Of a stretch of 64,000 nt of DNA, positions 19,928-28,899 are shown piece by piece. The stretch spans positions 1 to 64,000 of the forward strand of contig JAPMUG010000006.1 of the NCBI GenBank assembly GCA_026692725.1. Reading direction: 5' to 3'. A program made the translations under genes and the position numbers. The stretch's first letter is position 1; the number at the start of each line of letters is the position of its first letter. The notes beneath the pieces are model-generated. The model saw only the letters and a list, made by a program, of their open reading frames with translations. It did not search any database and was not told the origin of the DNA. This DNA comes from Ecytonucleospora hepatopenaei. Taxonomy: Eukaryota; Microsporidia; Enterocytozoonidae.

Positions 19928-21220
19928 TTAATTTGGTAAAAAATTTTTGATAGCAAACTTGTGATATATCCCAGAAACTAACAAAGAGACTATCTCTTTA
20001 TCATTTTCATGACAAAAAACCCCTTTAACTGCATACTTTATATGTGAAAGCCTCTGTATAAAAAATATTATTTTTATTTGTAAAGTGCTAAATCTTAAAC
20101 ACAGTTCGTTTAGAAAAGTTTCTTTTTTATCAATTTCTGCTTTATCAAAAATTTTAGGAAAATCAATTTTGACACTTCCTTTGACATTTAGAAATTCTGT
20201 AAATTTTAAATTACTTAAATTTTTGTCTGGAATCACACCGTCAAAGTCTAAAATATAGTTAGATACCACTTGAAAATCTGCATATAGTTTTTTTCTATTC
20301 GATATTTTAAATGGTTTAATATCTGCATCAACTTTATATCCTAATTTAGTCCATTTTTCATCTGAATAAATTGTATGAATATTATTGACATTATATACAT
20401 CAATGAGGTTTATTTTTCCATATGCTTTTCTTTTTGAAAAAATAATTTGATTTGTCTTTAAAAACTTTTCACATGTTAAAAATGGATGCATTTTTAGTTT
20501 TTCAAGTGTTTTAGGCACAGATGCATTACGACACTCATCCAATTCTAACCATTCTTTTTTACTTTTTTCTATCTTAAAAACATTGTTCCAAACACTTAGA
20601 AAAGAATCAAATATTTTACAAAAATAAACAAAGCCAGAAGACGACTTGCTAAACACATGAGATTGGTTTTTTAACTTCCCTTTAAAATCTAAACTAATGA
20701 CAAACCCATCATAACTTTTAACGCATCTTTGTATTGTTAGAAGTTTATATTCCAAAAAAGCAAATAGTTTTAAACCAAACACGAAGTAAATTCTTGCTTC
20801 AATCCCATTTTTGTTTAAACTAACAAACAATTTAAACACCTGTTCAACGTTTTGTAAAAAATCATTGTTTCTGTTGACATGATTTTTTTGAAATTTTTTA
20901 AACAATTCAATATTTTGAATATCTTCTTTTTTAACGATTTCTGTGGCAAAATTTAATGTTTTATAGCTTGTAAATATGTTTGAAGAAATAGAATCAAAAA
21001 GTTCAAAGATATTTAGCTGATTTTTTATTATACCTATTTTTAAAAATAAAAAAGGCAATGTGGAAATATGTACAAAATTCTTTATTATATCATATTTCTT
21101 ATGAAATATTTGTTTTTTTAGTTCTTCATCTTCCAACTGATCCAAAACAGCATCTTCCCAACTATCATTTTCACGCAAATTATTTTCGTTATTTTCGAGA
21201 TAAAAATTACACAAAGACAT
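19928..21220 (-). CDS. unrecognised protein, 430 aa
   Basis: An intact ORF. The N-terminus is acidic (SWEDAVLDQLEDEELKK, about 20-36), followed by mixed helical sequence with several aromatic-rich strands. No signal peptide, clear TM segment or catalytic motif. The region near residues 140-180 (ARIYFVFGLKLFAFLEYKLL) is hydrophobic but interrupted by charges. It is flanked by a membrane protein and ribosomal protein L3 on the same strand; the context gives no hint of function. Confidence 0.75.
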   Translation of the reverse strand: MSLCNFYLENNENNLRENDSWEDAVLDQLEDEELKKQIFHKKYDIIKNFVHISTLPFLFLKIGIIKNQLNIFELFDSISSNIFTSYKTLNFATEIVKKEDIQNIELFKKFQKNHVNRNNDFLQNVEQVFKLFVSLNKNGIEARIYFVFGLKLFAFLEYKLLTIQRCVKSYDGFVISLDFKGKLKNQSHVFSKSSSGFVYFCKIFDSFLSVWNNVFKIEKSKKEWLELDECRNASVPKTLEKLKMHPFLTCEKFLKTNQIIFSKRKAYGKINLIDVYNVNNIHTIYSDEKWTKLGYKVDADIKPFKISNRKKLYADFQVVSNYILDFDGVIPDKNLSNLKFTEFLNVKGSVKIDFPKIFDKAEIDKKETFLNELCLRFSTLQIKIIFFIQRLSHIKYAVKGVFCHENDKEIVSLLVSGIYHKFAIKNFLPN

Positions 21221-21306
21221 GAGGACAAAAAATAAAATAAAATTTAAACATAAGCCTAACTAAATTAATTATTTATTTTAAACAGTGATAATTAACTGGG
21301 CTTAAT

Positions 21307-22446
21307 TTAATTTAGATCTGCTTTAGAAATTCCAAAAAATTCTCTCTTTTCTTCGCTTGTCTGGAACCTTCCCTTTCCAATCTTAGAAGACGTATCAACA
21401 AACTTAATTGAAACTTCTTTAACATTTCTTTCATGTATTGGCTTCCTTAAAGTAACCACTCTCTTACATGGACCTGTAACACACCCCTTAACCATAATGT
21501 AATCACTGTTAATATTTCCATAATGAGGAAATCCACCCATTGGATTTATTTTTTTCTGTGTCAAATCAAAATCAGTTTGTACAAGTTCCTGCCCATTGCC
21601 CACGCCGTAAACATGCAAATTTTGCTGTGTACGTCTGTGAAATCCACATTGACCTGCTCTTGCAACAGAATACATTACTCTACTTGGGTGCCATGCTCCA
21701 ATACATGCAACTTTCCTTGTTCCTTTGTTAGTCTTACGTGGCAAAATTGTTGTTCCCCATCTTTTAACTGTTCCTTGGAAACCTTTTCCCTTTGTTACAC
21801 CAATTGTATCCAAAAACTCATTTTTTGAAAAAACATCATGCACTGAAATTGTCTTTTCCAATAGACCCATACCATACTTTATTTTATCTGATACACTTCC
21901 ACCATTAATTTGAATTTCAATTAAATGTGCCTTTTTTGCTCCTATTTTCTTAATCATATGAACCTGTGAACTGCATAGCAAACGTATACAATCTGATTTT
22001 TCCAGCATTTCCATTTCTTCATTTGTATGTTCTACCTTCTTCCTTAAATCCTCATATTTCATGCCAGGTGTATATGTGTTTTTCGCAAACATCCTTCTCA
22101 AAACACCTTCTGGTAAATTATTAGCCATTATTGTTGCTGTTCTCTTCAATCCCTGTACTGTCATTGCATATCCTACAATTCCATTTACCACTATTGGAGG
22201 AGCCTCGAGCAAGGTTACTGCATCTAAAACTTCTTTAGTTTGCACTTTGTTTTTTGCTCTGACTTCTTTTGTCCTGATAACGTGTGTCATTCCTGCTTTG
22301 TATGCAACAAACGCTGTTAGATGACAAGCTTTAGAAACATCATCCTGTGGAAAACTTTTTATGGATGCTTTGATTGATGCTGCTCTTTTCTTAGGTAAAA
22401 ACTGCAATGAACCGTGTCTAGGTGCGTGAAATTTTCTGCAAGACAT
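21307..22446 (-). CDS. RPL3: 60S ribosomal protein L3 (uL3)
   Basis: 379 aa, close to the usual eukaryotic length. It starts MSCRKFHAPRHGSLQFLPKKRA, and the family motif GVTKGKGFQGTVKRWG is present (about 220-235), followed by RKVACIGAWHPSRVMYSVARAGQ and a conserved C-terminal KFIDTSS-like stretch. uL3 sits near the peptidyl-transferase centre and helps early large-subunit assembly. On the coding strand TTTACCC lies four bases before the ATG, as in other highly expressed genes here. No intron is needed. Confidence 0.98.
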   Translation of the reverse strand: MSCRKFHAPRHGSLQFLPKKRAASIKASIKSFPQDDVSKACHLTAFVAYKAGMTHVIRTKEVRAKNKVQTKEVLDAVTLLEAPPIVVNGIVGYAMTVQGLKRTATIMANNLPEGVLRRMFAKNTYTPGMKYEDLRKKVEHTNEEMEMLEKSDCIRLLCSSQVHMIKKIGAKKAHLIEIQINGGSVSDKIKYGMGLLEKTISVHDVFSKNEFLDTIGVTKGKGFQGTVKRWGTTILPRKTNKGTRKVACIGAWHPSRVMYSVARAGQCGFHRRTQQNLHVYGVGNGQELVQTDFDLTQKKINPMGGFPHYGNINSDYIMVKGCVTGPCKRVVTLRKPIHERNVKEVSIKFVDTSSKIGKGRFQTSEEKREFFGISKADLN

Positions 22447-22450
22447 ATAA

Positions 22451-22453
22451 GGG
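22451..22453 (-). promoter_or_regulatory. CCC-type start signal of RPL3
   Basis: Minus-strand TTTACCCTTATATG places CCC four bases before the L3 start codon. Confidence 0.65.
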
Positions 22454-22472
22454 TAAATTTTTTAAAAAATTA

Positions 22473-23378
22473 TTAATGTTTTTGTTTATTTAAAATATCT
22501 TCATTTAACCAGTCATAATCATTGTTATCATCTAAATTTCGTTTTTGAAGACCAGACTCAAACAATGATCTCAAATAATAATAGTCTGGATATTCTGCGT
22601 ATCGCAAATTTCTTACATGAGTCATGTACAAAAATATTTCTGTTGGACATCCCTGACACAATTCTTTGATTGTTGTTTCCCGCTTTACATTGAAAATCTT
22701 TTCGTATTTTTCTCTTTTATTTTCAGCCGCCAGCCCTTGCCATGGTAAGCGTCCTAAACAAAAATAAATAAGCATAAAACCAAGCGATTCCAAATCATCC
22801 CTTCTGCTCTGTTCAATACCTGCATGGGTATTTATTGATGCATATCGTGCTGTGCCTGTCAGATTTTTCCCATCTTTATATGCTCTATGAACCATAGTCA
22901 CAGGATTTCTATATTCCTTAGCAAGTCCATAATCTATTAAATATATTTTCTTTAAGGTTAAATCCACTACAAAATTGTCTGGTTTAATATCTCTATGAAT
23001 ATAATGTTTATGATGTAATATTTCTATTTTTTGAAGACACGCTTTTCCTATTAAAAATATTGTTTTTATTGTAAATTTCCTGCCTACTTTTGTAAATAGT
23101 TTTTCTAATGATGGCCCTAATAGCTCCATTGCCAGACAATATGATATGCTACCTTTGTATTCAATCTTTCCATAGTCATAAACTTTGGGTGTTTCGCTAT
23201 TACCTAAAATTTTGTAAATTGCATATTCGTGTTTGAGCTGAGAGACAATTGTTGATTTCTTTTCTACTTTCAATGCAATTTCAGTGCCTGTCAAACTATC
23301 TTCTGCCTTAAAAATTTCTCCAAATGCGCCCTGTGCAATCGTGCCTTTTAATTTCATGTTTTTCATATTTCTGGGCAT
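22473..23378 (-). CDS. casein kinase 1 (Hrr25-like)
   Basis: Ser/Thr kinase. Start set at ATG 23378 (MPRNMKNMKLKG); the frame upstream only offers TTG. Seen: glycine loop GTIAQGAFGEIFKAED (about 14-28), lysine in IALKVEKK, catalytic loop HRDIKPDNFVVD (about 124-135), and the CK1-type segment GLAKEYRNP followed by LTGTARYASINTHAGIEQSRRDD. The metal-binding motif reads DYG where CK1 normally has DFG. At 301 aa it is the kinase core with a very short tail. Roles of the family include vesicle traffic, ribosome maturation and meiosis. It is 26 bp from the L3 start on the same strand. Confidence 0.93.
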   Translation of the reverse strand: MPRNMKNMKLKGTIAQGAFGEIFKAEDSLTGTEIALKVEKKSTIVSQLKHEYAIYKILGNSETPKVYDYGKIEYKGSISYCLAMELLGPSLEKLFTKVGRKFTIKTIFLIGKACLQKIEILHHKHYIHRDIKPDNFVVDLTLKKIYLIDYGLAKEYRNPVTMVHRAYKDGKNLTGTARYASINTHAGIEQSRRDDLESLGFMLIYFCLGRLPWQGLAAENKREKYEKIFNVKRETTIKELCQGCPTEIFLYMTHVRNLRYAEYPDYYYLRSLFESGLQKRNLDDNNDYDWLNEDILNKQKH

Positions 23379-23538
23379 CAAGAAACAAGGCAAATTTTTG
23401 TTTTTGTTTTTATAAAAAAACAAATAGTAAAATGGCTTTTGTTTTGTAAAAAATTAAAAGAATTACCTTCAAAAGATATTTGAACTCTTTTTAAATTTTA
23501 CTATTTATATTTAAATGGTTTAAATATGAAAGAATAAA

Positions 23539-23544
23539 ACCCTT
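23539..23544 (+). promoter_or_regulatory. CCC-type start signal (ACCCTT)
   Basis: AAAACCCTTAT immediately precedes ATG 23547 of the SM protein. Confidence 0.6.
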
Positions 23545-23546
23545 AT

Positions 23547-25052
23547 ATGATAAGAAAAATACAAAAACAACATCTTTTAGAAATTTTTAAAATAAAAGAC
23601 GAGCCTTTTAGAGTTTTATTACTGGATGAATATACTAAACAAATTATATCACCTCTTTTTACACTTTCTGAACTTAGAGAGGCTGGAATTTGTGCATATT
23701 TTATGTTAGGCGAAAAAATTAACAAAGTGGAAGAAATTCCTGCAATTGTTTACGCCAAAGATTTTACACTTGTAACCCAAGAGATTGTTAAATTGAATTT
23801 TTGTTCTTATTATGTTTATTGTTCTTATCAAATAAAAAGAAACGACTTACAGAACTTAGCTTGTAAATTGGGAGAATTTGGAGAAGCCAATAGAATAAAA
23901 AACATTTATGATACTTTTACTAATTTTGTATCACTACAAGATAATTTGTTTACGTTAAATTGCAAAAATTCATATCTGAAGGATTATTCTCGAGAAGCAT
24001 CAGAAGGCCTTTATTCGGTGTTTGAGACATTAGGAAAACGACCATTCATGGTAGGAAATATGAAAAATGCATCAGAAGGAAGTGGTATATTAAAACTACT
24101 TAATTCAAAATTTAAAACAACTAAAACAATGAAATTTGATGTAAAAAACCCTCTTTTAATTTTAATGGATAGAGAATTTGATCTTTTTTCACCTATTATG
24201 CATACATTAGGGTTTTTAGAATTAATTCACGATGTTTTCACCGTTAGTTTAAACAAAGTCAATGCAGGAGATTTAAAATATAATCTTGATGTAGAAAGTG
24301 ATTTATTTAAAAAACAATGGTTTAATGAATTTGTTGATGTTGTTGATTTAGTAAATAATCAGGTCATAACATGTAAAAAAGAACTTGCTCTAAAAAATCT
24401 TAATGTGAATGATGTAAGCAAAATACTTGAAGTTGCTCCCGAACTTCAAAAAAAGAATGAAGAGGTAAATAACCTATTGAACATTAGTTTAAAGGTGGTG
24501 CAAGAAATTAAAAAAAGAAGTTTAGATGAATTTTATGAAATGGAACATAATTTTGACAAAGAAAAAATCATGGAATTAAGTGAAAAAGGATCAAATGAAG
24601 ATATTTTGCGTTTTTGTGTAAGTTTATTAGGAACAAAAAATGATAACCTGATAGGCCCTATGCTTAAAAAAAGAAACATAAGTACTAAATGCATAGATTA
24701 CCTCAACAAGTTTTTGCAAAAGGATACTGGGTATGGATCGTTTTTGACAAACAAAATGAAATCATTTTTTAATGGAAAAACAAACGCTATGGTTTCTTAT
24801 GTTGAGGATATTTTACTGCAAATAAAAAACAATTCATTGGAAAATACATTTGAAACATGTACAGACGGAGAAGGCATTCAACTGGATGAAATTTCTGAAA
24901 TCATAATATTTTGTAATGGAGGTGTAACATATAAAGAGTTAGCTTGTCTTAAAAAAATTGAGGAAAAATACAAAATACCAGTAATTTTAGGAAGCACTGA
25001 AATTTTAAATGCACAAATGCTAATAAATCAAATAGAAAGCATTGAAATATAA
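23547..25052 (+). CDS. Sec1/Munc18 (SM) family protein, Sly1- or Vps45-like
   Basis: SNARE-binding SM protein that helps membrane fusion. At 501 aa it is shorter than the usual 550-650. Family landmarks: LLLDEYTKQIISPLFTLSEL near the start, PLLILMDREFDLFSPIMHTL (about 205-224; the family's LDRxxDxxTPLLH motif), and the C-terminal pattern EIIIFCNGGVTYKELACL then PVILGSTEILNAQ. The GST near the end favours Sly1 (ER-Golgi) over Vps45 or Vps33, but only a tree would settle it. Adjacent divergent gene is casein kinase 1. Confidence 0.85.
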   Translation: MIRKIQKQHLLEIFKIKDEPFRVLLLDEYTKQIISPLFTLSELREAGICAYFMLGEKINKVEEIPAIVYAKDFTLVTQEIVKLNFCSYYVYCSYQIKRNDLQNLACKLGEFGEANRIKNIYDTFTNFVSLQDNLFTLNCKNSYLKDYSREASEGLYSVFETLGKRPFMVGNMKNASEGSGILKLLNSKFKTTKTMKFDVKNPLLILMDREFDLFSPIMHTLGFLELIHDVFTVSLNKVNAGDLKYNLDVESDLFKKQWFNEFVDVVDLVNNQVITCKKELALKNLNVNDVSKILEVAPELQKKNEEVNNLLNISLKVVQEIKKRSLDEFYEMEHNFDKEKIMELSEKGSNEDILRFCVSLLGTKNDNLIGPMLKKRNISTKCIDYLNKFLQKDTGYGSFLTNKMKSFFNGKTNAMVSYVEDILLQIKNNSLENTFETCTDGEGIQLDEISEIIIFCNGGVTYKELACLKKIEEKYKIPVILGSTEILNAQMLINQIESIEI

Positions 25053-25063
25053 ATCAAATGAAT

Positions 25064-26917
25064 TTAATTATGCTTATCTTTATTATCAATAAAGTATTTT
25101 AACAATTCCTCTAATGTTTTTATATCTTTAAGATTTTCAATTGCTTTTTTATAAAAAATGCATGCGTTATTGTTTAATGTCTGTGTTTTACCATAAACTT
25201 TTTCAATTAAATATTTTATCCACAAAACATTGTTGTATTCATTAAAATCAGCCCAGCTTTTAGTGTGTGTTTTCATGCTCCTGTACACTTCAAACTGATT
25301 ATCCTCTGAAGCATCACCTTCAAAAATCCAATTGTGTTTTTTATTTTCAAAATCAGTGTAAACTAAAAAATTGTTGTCACTAAACCTAGATAATGAAAAA
25401 TCAATAAGGTTAATGTCAAGTTTTGTATTTTTTTGTATTTGATCGTAGTCATTTACAACACAATTGTTTTTTTCTGTTGAGTCTTTTCGATTTATCAAAA
25501 CATTACCCCAATGTAGGTCACGATGCTCATATTTTAGTTCATTCTGAAGATTTATCATCATTTTAATCAAAGTTGTCATAAAATAATGTGATTCTTCAAA
25601 GTTTTTAAAATTAAACGTTTCTAAATCTTCTCCACCATTCTCCATAAATACACAGCCATATCTTTTTGATTTACTTTGTAAAAATGGAGTAATTGCTTCT
25701 GAACACGATTTATAGCTATTTAACGCACTAATATAATCTTGACTAACATCTCCTGTTGCAATACAACTATAATTAAATTTACATGTGTAACCATACCTTT
25801 CTAAAGTTTTTAAAGTAAACACTTCTTTAACAAAATTTGCTTCAGTGTAGAAATCATTAAAATCTATAATTTTTAAAATCAAATAATTCTCTGTGGGTAA
25901 AAAGAGGGTATTGTTGCCCATGTTTACTTTAAAAACATGTGAAAAAGATGCCTCTTTAATTTTAACAGGGTTTTTAGGCAACTCATAAAAATCAATATCT
26001 GCAATGTTTAATGTCTTTTTAAAATTTTCTAAATCTACTGGAGTTCCTAAATCATAATAAAAAATTTCAGGCATATCTGGTTCTGTTGAATGTTTTTTGT
26101 TTTTAAAAACAATTGATCTAGTTTTTTTGTGATAAATCCTTGAATGTTTTAAATTATCAATTGGTGGTTGTTGCTTTACTATTTCTTTTGTCTTAATTTG
26201 TTTCTGTATAAAAACTGCTTTTACATCATTAGTTTTTGTGTTTTTAATATCAATAAATATCTTTTTTGTTTTAGGAATCAAAATAACTGAACTATTTCTT
26301 GTTTTTGTAAAAAACAAATTCTTTTCCTTATTATTTTTTAAAAAATGTTTTGATAATAACTTTTTGTGAATTTTGTGTTTATAAAATTTTTGTTTATGTG
26401 TAATGTCATGATTATTAGAAGATTGCTTGATATTGTAAAAAATTGTGTTTTTATCATAATTGATAAATTTTTGTGTTAAATAAGAGTGAATGTCAGATGT
26501 TGGTAAAAACATCCTGTTGTTAAAAAATGATGATGGATTAATTCTATAATTATTTATAAGTGTGATTTCATTTTTGGGTTTATCATTTACAGTCAAAACT
26601 ATAGATTTAAATTTTTTTCTATTACTTATTTCATCTTTAATTTCATCAAAATGCAAGTTTTTTAAAATTTCTTTCTCTTTTTGATCTTTAAGAGTGCTTT
26701 TTGCTTTTATTTTCATTAAATTTCCAAAAGAATTGTTTTCTTGTTCTTCACTATTTAAATCAAAGCAGTTAAATTTTGAGGATAAAATTTTTTCGAGTTT
26801 GAGCTGTCCATTTTTTGAAAAATTGTTGTTTTTTATTTTTAAATTTATATGTGCTTGAAAATTTTTCCCATTGCATTTGGTTTGCTCCATGGTCAAATTA
26901 TCTTCTTTTTCAAACAT
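25064..26917 (-). CDS. haspin-type kinase
   Basis: Atypical kinase that phosphorylates histone H3 Thr3 in mitosis. Start set at ATG 26917 (MFEKEDNLTMEQ); the frame upstream begins with TTG. The kinase domain occupies about residues 300-600: MENGGEDLETF, the haspin catalytic loop HRDLHWGNVLINR (about 462-474), and LIDFSLSRF (about 505) in place of DFG, as is typical of haspin. The N-terminal 300 residues are basic, K/N-rich and probably disordered. On the coding strand TTTACCCCT lies about 25 bases before the ATG. Seventeen bases around the start are repeated in inverted orientation at 27194-27210. Confidence 0.93.
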   Translation of the reverse strand: MFEKEDNLTMEQTKCNGKNFQAHINLKIKNNNFSKNGQLKLEKILSSKFNCFDLNSEEQENNSFGNLMKIKAKSTLKDQKEKEILKNLHFDEIKDEISNRKKFKSIVLTVNDKPKNEITLINNYRINPSSFFNNRMFLPTSDIHSYLTQKFINYDKNTIFYNIKQSSNNHDITHKQKFYKHKIHKKLLSKHFLKNNKEKNLFFTKTRNSSVILIPKTKKIFIDIKNTKTNDVKAVFIQKQIKTKEIVKQQPPIDNLKHSRIYHKKTRSIVFKNKKHSTEPDMPEIFYYDLGTPVDLENFKKTLNIADIDFYELPKNPVKIKEASFSHVFKVNMGNNTLFLPTENYLILKIIDFNDFYTEANFVKEVFTLKTLERYGYTCKFNYSCIATGDVSQDYISALNSYKSCSEAITPFLQSKSKRYGCVFMENGGEDLETFNFKNFEESHYFMTTLIKMMINLQNELKYEHRDLHWGNVLINRKDSTEKNNCVVNDYDQIQKNTKLDINLIDFSLSRFSDNNFLVYTDFENKKHNWIFEGDASEDNQFEVYRSMKTHTKSWADFNEYNNVLWIKYLIEKVYGKTQTLNNNACIFYKKAIENLKDIKTLEELLKYFIDNKDKHN

Positions 26918-27210
26918 TTTCCTCGACCTTGTCAAAACAATAGGGGTAAAATGTCAAAAAAATCATATATAAAACAATAAAATTAATGGGTTTAAATGAG
27001 CATTGGAAAATTTCTTGGTTAATAAAACTTTTTAAAAATTTACCCCTGTAAATTACACGTTTTCATCAAATAATTACATAGACATGTCTAAATGTCAAAT
27101 ATGTATTTTATGATAAAAACTGTGGTTGTGTTAGTCCGAGAGATTTTACTTGGACAATAAACTGCAAGGAGCATTTGATTGTTATTGCCTCATCAAGGTC
27201 GAGGAAAATG
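26915..27210. repeat. 17-bp inverted repeat around haspin start
   Basis: CAAGGTCGAGGAAAATG occurs at 27194-27210 on the plus strand and at 26931-26915 on the minus strand, where it ends in the haspin start codon. The arms are perfect and 262 bp apart. Confidence 0.85.
26943..26946 (-). promoter_or_regulatory. CCC-type start signal of haspin gene
   Basis: Minus-strand TTTTACCCCT. It is about 25 bases from ATG 26917, further than usual, and a TTG codon lies between. The spacing makes the exact start slightly uncertain. Confidence 0.45.
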
Positions 27211-27217
27211 GATTTTT
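27121..27217 (+). ncRNA. possible small structured RNA
   Basis: In plain AT-rich spacer, GTCCGAG (27134-27140) pairs with CTTGGAC (27149-27155) over an 8-base loop AGATTTTA. CAATAA (27155-27160) pairs with TTATTG (27182-27187). Outer bases TTG/CAA can extend the first stem with internal loops. ATTTTTA at 27212-27218 resembles an Sm site. The loop contains TTTTAC at its edge, as in U5 snRNA loop 1 (GCCTTTTAC), but the rest does not match well. I treat U5 as a weak idea. Strand is inferred from the Sm-like site. Confidence 0.25.
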
Positions 27218-27990
27218 ATACTAAAAGCATATTCTTACTCTAAAACTAGGATGTGTTAATAGATCAACTAAATTAACACAATTTAATTAAAAATGATGTT
27301 TGTGTTATTATTTCTTCCTTTTTTATAATTTTTTAAATTTAAAAAGACTATGTCTAATAGTGGGATTTAATATTTATGTTAAATGTTGATTTAATTTAAT
27401 TGTATTGACATAAAAATTTATATCAATATTGATTTTTATATTAACTTTGCTATTAATAACTTTTTTGTTTTTTAGATATATTAAATATTTGTTTTTTATA
27501 ATAAAAAAATTAATTTAAATTTTGTTTTTAAATTGAATTGGCTGTGTTAATTTCCTCGGATTTAGCTTTCAGGTTCTGTGAAATTTTTTTATATTTGATG
27601 ATTGTTACTTATAAATAACTAAAAGGATAGGTTTAACTTTTTAAAACGTTTACATATTTTTGATTTAAGCATATTAATAATTGTGGTTTAAAACGTTTGT
27701 TGTTCTTATTCATGTTGTACTTATCCGTTTAATATGTGTGTTGTTTACAGTATAAATTTATTTTTTTAATAAATATAAGTAAATAAATTTTACATATTTA
27801 ATATAAATCAAATCTGTTATTTATTGAAAAATCATCTTTTACAATAAAATTAAATTTAAAATTGTTGAGTTTTTTGAAAATATACATTAGACATAAATAT
27901 TGTAAAATCTTCTTTATAATATTCTATTAAAAAATATTTGTTTTGTTTATTGTATTTGAATTTTTTATAATTTGATTTTAAATATAATTT

Positions 27991-27996
27991 TTACCC
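27991..27996 (+). promoter_or_regulatory. CCC-type start signal (TTACCC)
   Basis: TTTTTACCC ends six bases before ATG 28003, which argues that the small downstream ORF is a real gene. Confidence 0.55.
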
Positions 27997-28002
27997 ATAT
28001 AC

Positions 28003-28563
28003 ATGGAGATTTCTGAGGTGGAAAAGGAAATAAAAGATTTGATTGATAAAAAAGAAAGTGTAAATAGAGAAGAACTTATAAATTTTACACAATATTTGTT
28101 ATCTTTTCATGTTAAATTAAATGATAAAGCTCTTATTGATTCTTTTTGTGCTTTTTTGTTTGAATATTTAAAAGGCAATTCGTTGCCACAAAAATTTAAA
28201 GAAGAATATGATTCGAGTTACAAACGTAAGAGAAAAATTGTTTTTGTAAATGATCCTATAATATATTCAGGCAACTTTCAAATTCATTCATTTGAAGGAA
28301 AAACACAGTTTAAAAGAGAAGAAAAGACAGGTAAAATTTTATGTTTTGATAGCAAAAAATCTTTTATGCCTAAAGAATCACTTATGCACCTTAAGCATAA
28401 TAAAACCCATGCATTGAATTTAGGAGTTCTTGATTGTTTAAAATATAATGAGCCAGATAACAATAATGACTTACAAACTAAAATATTTGAATTTGATATT
28501 AATGATATTATAAAAACCCCAATGTTACTTGATTTTAATAATAAAGACGCTAAAACAGAATAA
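28003..28563 (+). CDS. unrecognised protein, 186 aa
   Basis: An intact ORF isolated between two gene-poor stretches, with a good CCC signal upstream. The first third is helical and charged (MEISEVEKEIKDLIDKKESV), then a basic patch (SSYKRKRKIVFV, about 70-82) and a mixed, mostly polar C-terminal half. No signal peptide, TM or known motif. The basic patch could bind nucleic acid or act in nuclear import, but this is speculation. Confidence 0.65.
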   Translation: MEISEVEKEIKDLIDKKESVNREELINFTQYLLSFHVKLNDKALIDSFCAFLFEYLKGNSLPQKFKEEYDSSYKRKRKIVFVNDPIIYSGNFQIHSFEGKTQFKREEKTGKILCFDSKKSFMPKESLMHLKHNKTHALNLGVLDCLKYNEPDNNNDLQTKIFEFDINDIIKTPMLLDFNNKDAKTE

Positions 28564-28899
28564 TCAATTCTTTTAATAGTGTTTTATAAATTTTATAAGC
28601 GCTTTTTTATTATTGAAATATGTTTTTTAATATAAATATTAAAAAATTGTTTGATTTGTTTGGTTTTTTGATTTATAAAGATTTATGAGATAATAAAAGT
28701 ATTTATATGGTTATTAACGTTTAAAATTAAACGTACATATATTACAAATAGTAGCATGCTTAACTTTTATAATTTATTACGTCAAATAAAATAAAAAATA
28801 ATAACATACATATATGCAAAATTAAGTCATTGCATTAAACATAGCACATAAAAACTCTACTTTTGTGTTTTTAACTTATTACTTGAAGTCATTTAAAAA
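28564..28899. other. AT-rich spacer
   Basis: Nothing recognisable; AT-rich with stops in all frames. Confidence 0.6.

Larger units (their letters stand above)
26918..28002. other. AT-rich intergenic region
   Basis: About 1.1 kb without a gene. It holds one GC-richer, hairpin-forming stretch (27121-27217) listed separately. From 27290 to 27990 it is plain AT-rich spacer in which I see nothing. Confidence 0.6.
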
